Positions 17,913 through 27,037 are shown, counted from the first letter of the stretch. The stretch: 59,635 nt of DNA from Bryobacterales bacterium (GCA_020851555.1 JADZCM010000014.1:1-59635); one strand, 5' to 3'. Notes: generated from the letters alone by a model not told the origin. Made by a program: numbers and translations.

Positions 17913-20167
17913 ACCCCACCCCACCTTCGCCGCAGCAGCCACTCCCAGCCGCGAAGCAGAATCAGCAACAGGAAGAGCGCCGGCATGTCCCACAGGTCCC
18001 GGAGCTCCCGCGTGGTAATCCCGGCCTCGGAGTAGGAGACCTCGCTGGCGAGTTTCGAGGCCGTCTCCGGCGTGTAATACTGGCCGCCGGTCTCCTCGGA
18101 GAGCTTCCTCAGAAGCTCGCGGTTCTGCTCGGTGCGGAAGTTCTCGGCGACGCCGTCTTCCCGCCGGAATGTGAGAACATCCCGGCCCACCAGTTCGTCT
18201 CCACGCCGGGCGACCAGTTCCACCAGGTATGAGCCCGGCTTCGCGGCGTTGTACTCGCCTTCATACTGCCCCAGTTCGGTGGGCGACGGCGTCAGTTCCA
18301 CCATCTCCGAGATCCCCTCCGGACCCATCACGTGAGCCTCCAGCCGGGTGTCGGAGACCGGCGCGTAAGACTTGTCGCGAACCGCGGCGCGGAGCCGGAA
18401 AGAACCTTCGTCGAAAAGCACCTGCCGGGGCGTGCTTATTTCGACGGGGCGCGCCGCGTCGGAAACCAGATACCGCAGCAACTGCTGCCAGAAAGTCTGG
18501 AAAGAGGCATCGGTGTGTTCCTGGAGCATGCGCCATTTCCAGGAGGAGCCGGTTGCGAACACCGCCGTGCGGCCCAGGCCGTATTTCTGGGTCACCAGCA
18601 GCGGATAGCGTCCGCGGCCGGGCACTTCGCTCTCGGCCAGCACCAGGGCGGCGGGTTTGGGGCTGCCCGTCTCCTGGTAGTCCGCGATGAGCGGCAGCTT
18701 GTCCCACCGCTCCTGGTTCTTCGCGGCCGGTTCCACCAGCCGGCAGATGAGGCTGTCCCTGCCCGCCGCCGTCAGAACGGCCTTGGCGGGGTCCCGATGA
18801 AAGGTGTTCTTCCGGTCCGGCAGCGTGACGGGGAGCAGTTCCGCCAGCGGCGAGGAGCCGTACCCGCCGTCGGCCAGTGAGGAGCGTCCGCCCAAGAACA
18901 GCAGGCCCCCACCCCGGCGGTCGACAAAAAGCCTGATCAGCTCCAGTTGGGCGGGTGTGAAGTAGGACGCCTCGACGTTGACCAGGACCAGGCCTTCATA
19001 CCTGAACAGTTCCTCCGCCTTGCCGGGGAATCCTTCTTCCAGTTCCTTGGCCCCGGCGACGCCCTGCCGGTAGATCTTGTTCTGCGTCGTGCGCGCCATG
19101 GAGACCAACTGCACGCTGCGGTCTTCCTCCATGGCGCGTCTGACGAACTTCATTTCCCAGAGCGGCTCGCCTTCGAAGTACAGTACCCGGGGCCGGGAGG
19201 ACTCCACGTTCACCAGCCGCATGATGGAATTGTTGTTCTGGTTCTCTTCCCCTTCCAGCCGGTCGACGCTGATGGCCAGCGTCTTTGCCCCGGCGATGCC
19301 GGCGTTGAACGGAACCGTCTCGGCCTGAAGCTCTCCACCGGCCTTGAGCGTGACCTCCTGGGAGGCCAGCAGCTTAGTGCCGTCCGAGATCTTCAGTTGG
19401 ACCTTGCGGTTCTGGAACCCGAACTGCCGCAGGGTAACCAGCGCGCTCAGGCGGGAATCGGCCAGCGCGCGCGCGGGCACAACCGCGTCGGTGATCTCGA
19501 TGTCGCGATCCGGCGCGGTCCGGCCCAGCCCGATGGTATGAACCGGGATGCGGTAGCGCCGGATCCCGGCGATGGTTTCACGATCGATGCCGCCGCTGTT
19601 GTCGGCCCCGTCGCTCACCAGCACCATGGCGCCGATGGGCAAGCCGGCCGCCTCCGCGGCGACCTGTTTCAGCGCGTCGTTGATCCGCGTCACCTCCTCC
19701 TGTCCGGTGAGTTGGTCGCGGCGGTCGATGCGCTCCAGCGTCCTGCCGAAGCGATAGGTCCGCACCTGGAACTTCTTCTCCAAGGCGGAGACAAGGCCGC
19801 CGTCAAGCGCCGCCCTGGCCCTCTCGATGCGCGTCTTTCCGTCTTCGGAGAGCGACATGCTGCGGGAGTCGTCCAACACCACCGCCACCACGTTCTGCTG
19901 GGGTTTCAGCGTGGCCACGCTGAGCGCCGGGTGCCACAGCATCAGCAGGAGGAGGGCGGCCAGGCCGGTTTGGAGCGCCCAGATGGCGGCCGGACGCAGA
20001 CCGGTGAAACCCGCCAGTCGGCCGCGGCGCCGCCAGAGCAGATAGGCGAGCAAGAGCCCGGCGGCCAGGATCGCCGCCGCCAGAATCCACACCGGCCAGC
20101 GGGACAGCAGGACGAAGTCGCCCTTCGCGTATACCGTGGCCGGATACTTGAAGAGGAATTCGAACAT
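17909..20167 (-). CDS. Membrane VWA protein with glutamine amidotransferase-like domain
   Basis: A 752-residue protein. ATG 20167 starts MFEFLFKYPATVYAKGDFVLL; residues upstream in frame overlap the DUF4159 gene in another phase. Two N-terminal helices (~25-45, ~58-78) precede a VWA domain with MIDAS D99-D-S-R-S103. After beta-sandwich segments comes a class I amidotransferase-like flavodoxin fold (RPRVLYFEGEPLWEMKFVRRAM to LLFLGGRSSLADGG), without an obvious catalytic Cys. A C-terminal helix (LWDMPALFLLLILLRGWEWLL) is near the end. These are typical partners of DUF4159 proteins in Bat-like operons of Acidobacteria and Planctomycetes. Confidence 0.85.
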   Translation of the reverse strand: MFEFLFKYPATVYAKGDFVLLSRWPVWILAAAILAAGLLLAYLLWRRRGRLAGFTGLRPAAIWALQTGLAALLLLMLWHPALSVATLKPQQNVVAVVLDDSRSMSLSEDGKTRIERARAALDGGLVSALEKKFQVRTYRFGRTLERIDRRDQLTGQEEVTRINDALKQVAAEAAGLPIGAMVLVSDGADNSGGIDRETIAGIRRYRIPVHTIGLGRTAPDRDIEITDAVVPARALADSRLSALVTLRQFGFQNRKVQLKISDGTKLLASQEVTLKAGGELQAETVPFNAGIAGAKTLAISVDRLEGEENQNNNSIMRLVNVESSRPRVLYFEGEPLWEMKFVRRAMEEDRSVQLVSMARTTQNKIYRQGVAGAKELEEGFPGKAEELFRYEGLVLVNVEASYFTPAQLELIRLFVDRRGGGLLFLGGRSSLADGGYGSSPLAELLPVTLPDRKNTFHRDPAKAVLTAAGRDSLICRLVEPAAKNQERWDKLPLIADYQETGSPKPAALVLAESEVPGRGRYPLLVTQKYGLGRTAVFATGSSWKWRMLQEHTDASFQTFWQQLLRYLVSDAARPVEISTPRQVLFDEGSFRLRAAVRDKSYAPVSDTRLEAHVMGPEGISEMVELTPSPTELGQYEGEYNAAKPGSYLVELVARRGDELVGRDVLTFRREDGVAENFRTEQNRELLRKLSEETGGQYYTPETASKLASEVSYSEAGITTRELRDLWDMPALFLLLILLRGWEWLLRRRWGGV

Positions 20168-20193
20168 TTTCGTCAGGCTCCGAACCCGGGCGC

Positions 20194-21015
20194 TCAGTGG
20201 GTCATGGCGTACACGATGTAATTGACGCCGATGCGGTACGCCAGCGACGCATATCGCTCCGGGTACGTCGGGTCGTCCGCCCACTCCCAGGCGTCCCCAA
20301 GGTCCATGTTGTGGCAGATGGCCACCATGATGTGACCCTTGTCGTCGTAGATGGCCCGCCAGCGGGGGACGATCCCGTCCTGCTCGTAGGTGACGCCCCG
20401 GTACAGCGCGGCCAGTCCTGGAACCTGGAAGCGCTCGCCCAGATCGTAGAGCACGTGGAAGATCGCATCCCTGTCCTCTATCTCCACGACCGGACGGTCG
20501 GGGAAAACGCGGGACATGCTGGCCATGAAGACTTCCCATTCATACGTTCCGTGGAAGTCGTCCACCATGAGAAAGCCGCCGCGCAGCAGGTACTCGCGGA
20601 GTTTGGCCGCCTGCGCATCCGAGAGGTACCACTGCCCGACTTCGACGGCGTAGATCCAGGGGTAGTTGAAGATGTCGTCGCCGTCCAGATCCACCACGTG
20701 CTCTTTGGAGCGGGTCTGGAGCCGGGTCAGCCGGCGCACGCCCTGGAGAAATTGCCGGTCGCTTTTCGGGTAGTCGGTTGTCCAGGCGCCGCCGCCCCGC
20801 CCGCCGTAACCGCCGAATCCGCCGCGTCTCGCCGACGGGTACATCAGCCGGGCGTAGACGAACTCGGTCTTTTCGTTGGCGTCAGGCGGTTCGGGAACCC
20901 AGTTGTCCCCGTATCCGCCCCCCATGAACCCGCGGCTCCGGCGCTGCCAGGCGAAGGAGGCGGTGAGGCCAAGAAGAAAGAGCCCCAGCACCACAAGCGC
21001 TATTCGAGAACGCAT
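20194..21015 (-). CDS. DUF4159 protein, membrane-anchored; first gene of the MoxR/VWA operon
   Basis: A 273-residue protein. Start set at ATG 21015 (MRSRIALVVLGLFLLGLTASF), preceded by GGGGTGG; a GTG 33 bp upstream is the alternative. After one helix comes a Gly/Arg-rich linker (ARRGGFGGYGGRGGGAW), then the DUF4159 core: EFVYARLMYPS, YPWIYAVEVGQWYLSD, LREYLLRGGFLMVDDFHGTYEW and CHNMDLGDAWEWADDPTYPE. The fold is related to class I amidotransferases (ThuA-like), but function is not established. It lies 26 bp upstream of the VWA gene and appears to head the operon. Confidence 0.85.
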   Translation of the reverse strand: MRSRIALVVLGLFLLGLTASFAWQRRSRGFMGGGYGDNWVPEPPDANEKTEFVYARLMYPSARRGGFGGYGGRGGGAWTTDYPKSDRQFLQGVRRLTRLQTRSKEHVVDLDGDDIFNYPWIYAVEVGQWYLSDAQAAKLREYLLRGGFLMVDDFHGTYEWEVFMASMSRVFPDRPVVEIEDRDAIFHVLYDLGERFQVPGLAALYRGVTYEQDGIVPRWRAIYDDKGHIMVAICHNMDLGDAWEWADDPTYPERYASLAYRIGVNYIVYAMTH

Positions 21016-21184
21016 CGGCCACCCCAACCGGTGATCTAAGGATAGCACACGCCATCCTTCAGTGACTTTGACGCAGCCGCAGGCGCGCGATGTTACCGGG
21101 TGAGGCGGAAACCGCGAACCCCGATTCGGGACATCCCCCCCGGGGATCTGCTATGCTGGGCAACACAGCCATCAATTCCCCTTC

Positions 21185-22837
21185 ATGACAACTCATCCTA
21201 AGGGCTCTCGGGCCCTTGTCCTTCTAACCTCCGTTTTCGGCCCTTACGCCCAGGACGACCAGTTCGGCAGCCGCTCCATCAATCCGATGGAGCTCTACCA
21301 CAACCAGGTCACGCGCGTGCAGGGCGCTTTTTCCCTGAGGATGTTCCACCGGTCGTGGGGCATCATGATGATTCAGCAGAACATTTCCGCGCCGACTACG
21401 GTGTTGGACTTCCCCACGCGCAAGGCCTTCGAGCGGGAACTGACCAGCCACCGTTACGACGTGGTGGGCATCTCCTCGATCATCGTGAACGTCGGCAAGG
21501 TCCGGGAGATGTGCCGGATCGTGCGGCGTCTCTCCCCCGGCTCACAGATCGTGGTCGGCGGTCACGTGGCGGCCATCCCCGGCCTGAACCGGATGATTGA
21601 CGCGGACCACATCGTGCGCGGGGAAGGGATCGCCTGGATGCGGCGCTACCTCGGGGAAGATCCCGAGGCGCCCATCCGCCACCCCCAGATCGTCTCGGGC
21701 TACGGCCTTCGCGTTATGGGCTTGCGGATCCCGGACATGCACGGATCCGCCGCGGCGACCATCATCCCCTCGGTCGGCTGCCCCATGGGCTGCAACTTCT
21801 GTACGACGTCGGCGTTTTTCGGCGGCAAGGGCAAGCACCTCGACTTCTACAAGAGCGGCCGGGCGTTGTTCGACGTGATGTGCGAAGCGGAGGCCGGCGT
21901 GAAGGCCCGCTCGTTCTTCATCATGGACGAGAACTTCCTTCTGAACCGGGACCGGGCCATGGAGTTGCTGGATTGCATGCGGCGGGAAGGCAAGAGCTGG
22001 ACCTTCTACGTGTTTTCGTCCGCCAACGCCATCCGCCGCTACACGATGGAACAACTGGTCGAACTGGGCATCTCCTGGGTGTGGATGGGGCTGGAGTCGC
22101 CGCGCTCAGGTTACTCCAAGCTGAACGGGGCGGACACCGTCCGCCTGGCAGGCGAGCTCCGCAGCCACGGGATCAAGCTGCTGGGCTCGACCATCGTCGG
22201 CCTGGAGCACCACACGCCCGAGAATATCGGTCCGGAGATCGAGCACGCGGTCACCCACGACACGGACTTCCACCAGTTCATGCTGTATACCCCGGTGCCG
22301 GGGACTCCGCTGTACCACGAGATGTCCGAACAGGGACGCATGCTGGACGGCGTGGACCTGGCCGACATCCACGGCCAGTACAAGTTCAACTTTCAGCACG
22401 CGGCCATTCCGAGGGACGAGTCCAAGCGTCTGCTGGACTGGGCCTTCCGCCTGGACTTCGAGAGGAACGGCCCGAGCCTGTACCGCATCTTCCGCACCAC
22501 GATGGAGGGCTGGCGGCGTTACAAAGACCATCCCGAGCCGCGAGTCCGGGAGCGCATACACTGGGAGGCGCGGCAACTGAAGGGCATTGCCGCCGCCTGC
22601 CTGTGGGCCATGGAGCGCAGCGTGCAGCGAACCAACCAGGCGCTCCGGGAGAAGGTACGGGCGCTGCGGCGGGAGATCGAAAAGGAGTTCGGAACGATGA
22701 GCCGCGCCGCCTCCCTGCTGGCCGGCCCGGTCCTGCTGTGGACCTCGCGGATGGAAGAGCGGCGGCTGGCGCGCGGCTACACCTACGAGCCGCGCACGGT
22801 CATCGAACGCCGCAACTGGGCCGACGCGGAGACGTGA
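21185..22837 (+). CDS. B12-binding-type radical SAM protein
   Basis: A 550-residue protein. Residues ~60-180 form a cobalamin-binding-like Rossmann domain (YDVVGISSIIVNVGKVREMCRIVRR, VVGGHVAAIPG). A radical SAM core follows with the [4Fe-4S] cysteine motif CPMGCNFC near residue 199, then SFFIMDENFLLNRDRAMELL and VWMGLESPRSGYSKLNG. The family includes methyltransferases and cyclases acting on unreactive carbons. The canonical DxHxxG B12 motif is not evident, so cobalamin binding is uncertain. Substrate cannot be told. A 169-bp gap separates it from the divergent MoxR/VWA operon. Confidence 0.85.
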   Translation: MTTHPKGSRALVLLTSVFGPYAQDDQFGSRSINPMELYHNQVTRVQGAFSLRMFHRSWGIMMIQQNISAPTTVLDFPTRKAFERELTSHRYDVVGISSIIVNVGKVREMCRIVRRLSPGSQIVVGGHVAAIPGLNRMIDADHIVRGEGIAWMRRYLGEDPEAPIRHPQIVSGYGLRVMGLRIPDMHGSAAATIIPSVGCPMGCNFCTTSAFFGGKGKHLDFYKSGRALFDVMCEAEAGVKARSFFIMDENFLLNRDRAMELLDCMRREGKSWTFYVFSSANAIRRYTMEQLVELGISWVWMGLESPRSGYSKLNGADTVRLAGELRSHGIKLLGSTIVGLEHHTPENIGPEIEHAVTHDTDFHQFMLYTPVPGTPLYHEMSEQGRMLDGVDLADIHGQYKFNFQHAAIPRDESKRLLDWAFRLDFERNGPSLYRIFRTTMEGWRRYKDHPEPRVRERIHWEARQLKGIAAACLWAMERSVQRTNQALREKVRALRREIEKEFGTMSRAASLLAGPVLLWTSRMEERRLARGYTYEPRTVIERRNWADAET

Positions 22838-22850
22838 CCGGCGGCTCCCA

Positions 22851-22885
22851 GCCAGCGGCTACCGGCCGCCGGGGCCGCCGCTGGC
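22851..22885. terminator. Hairpin between convergent genes
   Basis: GCCAGCGGC and GCCGCTGGC form a 9-bp stem with a 17-nt loop between the radical SAM gene and the oppositely oriented sugar isomerase gene. No U tract is present. Confidence 0.4.
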
Positions 22886-22887
22886 CG

Positions 22888-23748
22888 CTACCAGGTCAAC
22901 AGCCCGCGCAGGTTCCAGGCGCAGATGGCGCTCCCCTGGAGTTTGTCGCCGCCGGGGCCGGGCCAGTGGGTTTCGAGGCTGACCCAGCCTCGATAGCCGT
23001 CCCGCACCAACGCTGCGAACTGTCCCTTCCAGTCGAGCGCCCCGGTTCCGAGGGGCATCCAGTGGGGCTGGCCGTCCTCCAGCCGGCAGTCTTTGGCGTG
23101 AACGTGCGCAATGTCGCCGGCCCTCAGCGCCCGATAACCCTCCGGGAAGCCGTTCTCGCCGGCCACGCAGGCGTTCGCCGGGTCCCAGACCACCTTCAGC
23201 CCGGGATGGTCCACCGCCCGCACCAGCGCGGCGGCTTCGGCGCCGGTGCCCGCGTTGCAGGTGTGCTCGTTCTCCAGGCCGAGAACGAGACCCTCGCCCG
23301 CTGCCTCCGCGGCAAAGCTCCGGAGCGCTTCCGCCACACGGCCGAAACAGGCAGCCGGGTTCAAAGCCCGCCAGAACGAGAAGACACGGATGACCGGCGC
23401 GCCGACACGGCGGGCGATCCGGCAGGCCCGGCGCAAAAGCCGGGGCTGGTCTTCGTAGGTGTGGGCGGAGCCGAACACGTCACGCTCGAACCTGCTGTCG
23501 AGGGGTTCGGATCCCGGCAACACGCATTTCAATAGCGGGGAGGCGATAGAGACGGCCTTCAGCCCGTGAGTCTGGAGCAATGCGTGGACGCGTTCGATCC
23601 CCTCGTCGTCAACGTCCAGCACGTTTTTGCCCCACAGAACGCGAAGTTCCGCCCCCGCGAGGCCGGCCTCAGCCATGGCCCGCGCCGCGATTGCCGGATC
23701 CGGCGCGAACTCATCGGTAATGGCGGAGATCGGGAGTCTGAGTTCCAT
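22888..23748 (-). CDS. Sugar phosphate isomerase/epimerase-like TIM barrel (xylose isomerase-like fold)
   Basis: A 286-residue cytosolic protein. It shows the AP-endonuclease-2/xylose isomerase-like barrel signature: ISAITDEFAPDPAIAARAMAEAGLAGAELR at the N-terminus, LGLENEHTCNAGTGAEAAALV with a metal-ligand glutamate in strand five, VVWDPANACVAGEN, and DIAHVHAKDCRLEDGQPHWMPLGTGALDW with a metal-binding histidine. It probably isomerises or epimerises a sugar or sugar acid with a divalent metal. The substrate is unknown. It has no signal peptide, unlike the two other TIM barrels of this fold in the window. Confidence 0.85.
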   Translation of the reverse strand: MELRLPISAITDEFAPDPAIAARAMAEAGLAGAELRVLWGKNVLDVDDEGIERVHALLQTHGLKAVSIASPLLKCVLPGSEPLDSRFERDVFGSAHTYEDQPRLLRRACRIARRVGAPVIRVFSFWRALNPAACFGRVAEALRSFAAEAAGEGLVLGLENEHTCNAGTGAEAAALVRAVDHPGLKVVWDPANACVAGENGFPEGYRALRAGDIAHVHAKDCRLEDGQPHWMPLGTGALDWKGQFAALVRDGYRGWVSLETHWPGPGGDKLQGSAICAWNLRGLLTW

Positions 23749-23778
23749 CTGTCCGGCTGAAGCGCCGCTTCGCGGCCG

Positions 23779-24033
23779 TCACAGGCCGTAGTAGGCGGCG
23801 TTTTTCGCGGCGAAGTGAGCCAGTTCGGCGGGCAGTTCTTCCAGGATGTAGATCGAATTAGAGGGACAGACCGGGATGCAGGCGCCGCAGTCGATGCACT
23901 CGGTCGGATGGATGTACAGCATGGTGGCCTCGGCGAAGCCGGCCTCATCCTCCTTGGGGTGAATGCAATCCACCGGGCACGCTGCAACGCACTCCATATC
24001 CTTCGTGCAAGTATCAACAATTACGTATGCCAT
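23779..24033 (-). CDS. 7Fe-type ferredoxin ([3Fe-4S][4Fe-4S])
   Basis: An 84-residue electron carrier. Cysteines C9, C15, C19, C23 and C46, C49, C52, C56 follow the FdxA/Azotobacter ferredoxin I plan. By that model C9, C15 and C56 bind a [3Fe-4S] cluster, while C19, C46, C49 and C52 bind a [4Fe-4S] cluster (CIDCGACIPVCP). The first spacing (C-x5-C) is shorter than in FdxA (C-x7-C), and the non-ligand cysteine between them is missing. The start ATG is preceded by GGAGG. It is a stand-alone gene; the redox partner is not evident here. Confidence 0.92.
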   Translation of the reverse strand: MAYVIVDTCTKDMECVAACPVDCIHPKEDEAGFAEATMLYIHPTECIDCGACIPVCPSNSIYILEELPAELAHFAAKNAAYYGL

Positions 24034-24081
24034 ATGGCCCTCCTAAAACCGGCGCCGGACACGGCCGGCTCCAACCACCAT

Positions 24082-24087
24082 TATAAT
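24082..24087 (+). promoter_or_regulatory. Consensus -10 box (TATAAT) seven bases before an ATG: probable leaderless transcript
   Basis: TATAAT is followed by seven bases and then ATG 24095. The expected transcription start therefore falls on or next to the start codon, leaving no room for a ribosome binding site. No convincing -35 box is visible. Confidence 0.6.
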
Positions 24088-24094
24088 CGTTACT

Positions 24095-24499
24095 ATGTTC
24101 TTCCGCCGCCGCCCCGCCCGGACGCCCGGTTTCGAGGAGAGAGTCGACGCCTTGCGCCGGCGCGGCTTCTCGGTGGAGTCCACAGGCCCGGCTTCCTTTC
24201 TGGTGCAAAGACAGGGGAGCGCGGCCACCGTGGACCGCTCGCCCGAGGGTGTTCCCGTGATGAGGCGCGCGGGAGTGCTGGTCGAGGGTGAGATCGCCGC
24301 GCTGGTGGACGAGGGCAATCAGAAGTTCCTGGTGACCCCTTCCGGCGCAAAACGTCCCGCCCTGGCGCCCGATCTCGACGCGCTCCATGCATTCCAGGAG
24401 GACCTGCGCAACGCACTGGGCCTGGTGAGCCTTTACAACCTGTCGCTGGGCACAACCTCCGACCGCCACGACTACGACCGTCTGCAAGGCAGACCGTAG
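24095..24499 (+). CDS. Conserved-looking small hypothetical protein
   Basis: A 134-residue soluble protein, not recognised. It begins MFFRRRPARTPGFEERVDALRRRGFSVE, then shows short alternating strands (ASFLVQRQGSAATVDRS, VLVEGEIAALVDEGNQKFLVTPSG). It ends in a helix (LDALHAFQEDLRNALGLVSLYNLSLG) and a polar tail. Codon use matches its neighbours, and a perfect -10 box sits just upstream, so expression is likely. It is divergent from the ferredoxin gene, whose start is 61 bp away, so the two may share a control region. Confidence 0.7.
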   Translation: MFFRRRPARTPGFEERVDALRRRGFSVESTGPASFLVQRQGSAATVDRSPEGVPVMRRAGVLVEGEIAALVDEGNQKFLVTPSGAKRPALAPDLDALHAFQEDLRNALGLVSLYNLSLGTTSDRHDYDRLQGRP

Positions 24500-24570
24500 C
24501 GCGCGGCTTCGAGACTGCCCGGGATGGCGCCCCGGGAAAAGGCGAACAGGCGGAACGGCGCAATCGCCCT

Positions 24571-26223
24571 TCAGGGCCGGCTCAGCCGCCGGTAGAGATC
24601 CATTGCTTCCGCCGCTTCCGCGTGTCTGCCCTGTTTCTCCAGCACCGCGGCCCGCAGTTGAAATACTCGCGGGAAGGCGAGACACGCCAGCGGGTCCTCG
24701 ACTCCCGCCGGCGGCGTGCCGTATACCTCCAGAAGAGGCGCGGCCTCCGCCTGCCGTCCGGTCTCCACCAGCGCCCAGGCCAGCAGTACGTCCACGCGGT
24801 CAGAGCCCAGCGGATCGGCGGCGGCCGAGAGTTCTCGCAGAACCGGCATGGCCTCTCCGAACCGGCGGTCCACAAGGAGACTGGCAACCGATAACTGGCG
24901 GGCGAACGACGTGCCGGCGGGCACGGCCTCACGCTTCCCGGCCCGCATGTCCCACACCGCAAGCTGGGCTTCGGCCAAGGGGCGGACCTCGGGAGCCGTC
25001 ACCTGCCTCAACCCGGCTACGGCCTCGGTCTTCCTGCCGGTGAGGTACAGCCACTGGGCCTTCCGGCAAGCAGCGAAGGGACCGTCCGCGGCCAGCCGCC
25101 CGAATATCTCGTTGGCTCCCGCCACATCGCCGGTCATCAGTCTCGCCCTGGCCGCCTTGTAGAGCGTAGCGCCGCCCAGGAAAGCGTGGCTCATTTCATA
25201 AGCGCCGAGGTAGTACTCCTCAGCCCTCTGAAAGTCGCCGAGATGAAAATGCACGTCGCCGAGCGAGTCCAGGGGATTCGCCTCCCTCCGCGCCAGACGC
25301 CGGTATCGCGCGAGCGCCTTTCGCGCGGCATCCAGGTCGCGACGCCCCGCCTCCATGTACCCCAGCGAATTCCACCCGTCCTGGTCGGACGGATCGATCG
25401 ACACGACCCTGCGGTAGTAGGCGGCCGCGTTGTCGAAGCGCCGCGCGGCGCTCTCCTCCCGGGCCAGTTGCCGGAACACCTCGGCGTCGGCGGGCGTGGC
25501 GCGGCTGAGCGCGGCCAGCGCCGCGTGCCGCAACTCGCGGTTGTTCGTCAGTACGGCTTCGATCAACTCCAGGTCGATACGCCGCTGCTCAGACAAGCGG
25601 TCTCCCCTGCTCCTGGCTTTCCCGATGACCGCCAGAGCCCCGTCCCGGTCGCCGCGCAGCAGAAGCGCGCGCGCCCAGGCGACATAGGCGCCTCCGAAAT
25701 CCGGGTCGAGTGAAACGGACCGTTCCAGCGCCGGAACGGGATCTACCGCTTCCCGGCTTTCGGCGAGAGCACGGAGCGCGTCCACGCGCGAGGTGTCGAA
25801 GGAACGAGCCTGAGGGTCTACCCATCGCGCCACGGAGTCCGCCAGACGCAGCAGTCCATCCGGGAAGGACTCCTCCACTGAAATACGGGCGAGGGTGCGG
25901 TTGCGCTTGAGGTCCCGGCGCACTGCGTTGAGGGTCACGCGGCCTTCTGAGGCGACCAGGTAGCCCTCCAGGATCGTGGTCGCGCTCGCGGCAGCCGCAT
26001 CCCTCTCGCCCGTCACCCGCAAAGGGTGCAGCCGCGGAGAACCCCACACCTGCGCGGCCACCGCCTCGCTCAGGGCATAGCCCGCCCACGCCGCCGCCGG
26101 ATCGCCGCTGAGATTCTCGAAAGGCGGGATTGCCAGGCGCTCCAGCGCCTCTCCCGTCCGCCTGCCGCAGCCCGAAACCAGAAAACAAAGAACCGCCGGA
26201 AGGACGAGGCGACTAAAGGACAC
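24571..26223 (-). CDS. TPR lipoprotein with TolB-N-like domain
   Basis: A 550-residue protein. The N-terminus MSFSRLVLPAVLCFLVSGC ends in a lipobox (VSGC), so it is probably an outer- or inner-membrane lipoprotein. Residues ~30-130 (LAIPPFENLSGDPAAAWAGYALSEAVAAQ, TILEGYLVASEGRVTLNAVRRD) resemble the 'PFENLSGD' TolB-N-like domain found in TPR proteins and adenylate cyclase-linked regulators. The rest is tetratricopeptide helices, e.g. RFDNAAAYYRRVVSIDPSDQDGWNSLGYMEAG. Its first 11 bases overlap the upstream TPR gene. A scaffolding role is likely. Confidence 0.8.
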   Translation of the reverse strand: MSFSRLVLPAVLCFLVSGCGRRTGEALERLAIPPFENLSGDPAAAWAGYALSEAVAAQVWGSPRLHPLRVTGERDAAAASATTILEGYLVASEGRVTLNAVRRDLKRNRTLARISVEESFPDGLLRLADSVARWVDPQARSFDTSRVDALRALAESREAVDPVPALERSVSLDPDFGGAYVAWARALLLRGDRDGALAVIGKARSRGDRLSEQRRIDLELIEAVLTNNRELRHAALAALSRATPADAEVFRQLAREESAARRFDNAAAYYRRVVSIDPSDQDGWNSLGYMEAGRRDLDAARKALARYRRLARREANPLDSLGDVHFHLGDFQRAEEYYLGAYEMSHAFLGGATLYKAARARLMTGDVAGANEIFGRLAADGPFAACRKAQWLYLTGRKTEAVAGLRQVTAPEVRPLAEAQLAVWDMRAGKREAVPAGTSFARQLSVASLLVDRRFGEAMPVLRELSAAADPLGSDRVDVLLAWALVETGRQAEAAPLLEVYGTPPAGVEDPLACLAFPRVFQLRAAVLEKQGRHAEAAEAMDLYRRLSRP

Positions 26224-27022
26224 GTATCTCCATGGCCATCAACTGTTGGAACTCGGGCAGTTCTTTGAGGCCGGCGAACTCCGGCTCTTCCAGAAACCGC
26301 TGGCGCTCCTTGAAGCCTTCCTCCAGGCAGCGGCGGATGTAACGCAAGGCGTACTCGGTCATGCCGGCCTGAGCGTAGGACTTGGCGAGATAGTAGTGAA
26401 ACCGGGCCTGCTCTTCCACGCTGCGCTCCTGGAGGATGGAGCCCGTGGTGCCCCGCTGTTCGAACACCATGGGGTCGAGCGAGAGCGCCTTGCCGTAGGA
26501 CTCCATCGCAGCCTTGTAGTTCTTGCGGGCATAGTAGGCGGTCCCCAGGTTGCTGTAGATCGTGGCCGAGTAGGGGTTCAGCTTGAGGGCCTTCTGGTAC
26601 TCCTGGATGGAACGTCGGTAGTTCTTCTGGGCGTAGAACACGGCCCCCAGGTTGTTCTGCGCCTCTCCGTACTGGCGGTTCTTCTTAAGCGCCTCCTCGT
26701 AGTTCTTGCGGGCGGACTTGAAGTCCATCAGGTGGTGGTAGGCGATGCCGATCTTGTTGTACAGAATCCAACTGCCCGGGAGTTTGAGGCCCGTCCGGTA
26801 AATGTCGATGGCCTCACGGAACATCTTCCTGGCCATCATGAGGTCGCCCCGCTGCTCGATGGTGAGTTCCACCGGCTTGGGAGGAGCCGTGGGAGCCGGT
26901 TCCTGCACGGCGGCGCCGGCGGGTGCGGCGGGGGGTGCGTCCTGCGCGAGAGCGCAGCAGCCCAACCAGAAGACCGCGGCAATCGCGGCGGTTGTCAGGC
27001 GGTGACTTGACACGAATTCCAT
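26213..27022 (-). CDS. Exported TPR protein
   Basis: A 269-residue protein with a signal peptide (TTAAIAAVFWLGCCALAQ) and a Pro/Ala-rich linker. At least four clear tetratricopeptide repeats follow (SWILYNKIGIAYHHLMDFKSARKNYEEALK; YGEAQNNLGAVFYAQKNYRRSIQEYQKALK; SATIYSNLGTAYYARKNYKAAMESYGKALS). These scaffold protein-protein contacts in the periplasm. It lies 15 bp downstream of the penicillin-binding protein gene, so a link with cell-wall synthesis is plausible, by analogy with CpoB-like regulators. That link is inference. Confidence 0.85.
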   Translation of the reverse strand: MEFVSSHRLTTAAIAAVFWLGCCALAQDAPPAAPAGAAVQEPAPTAPPKPVELTIEQRGDLMMARKMFREAIDIYRTGLKLPGSWILYNKIGIAYHHLMDFKSARKNYEEALKKNRQYGEAQNNLGAVFYAQKNYRRSIQEYQKALKLNPYSATIYSNLGTAYYARKNYKAAMESYGKALSLDPMVFEQRGTTGSILQERSVEEQARFHYYLAKSYAQAGMTEYALRYIRRCLEEGFKERQRFLEEPEFAGLKELPEFQQLMAMEIRVL

Positions 27023-27037
27023 GGCCGCCCTCCGGTT

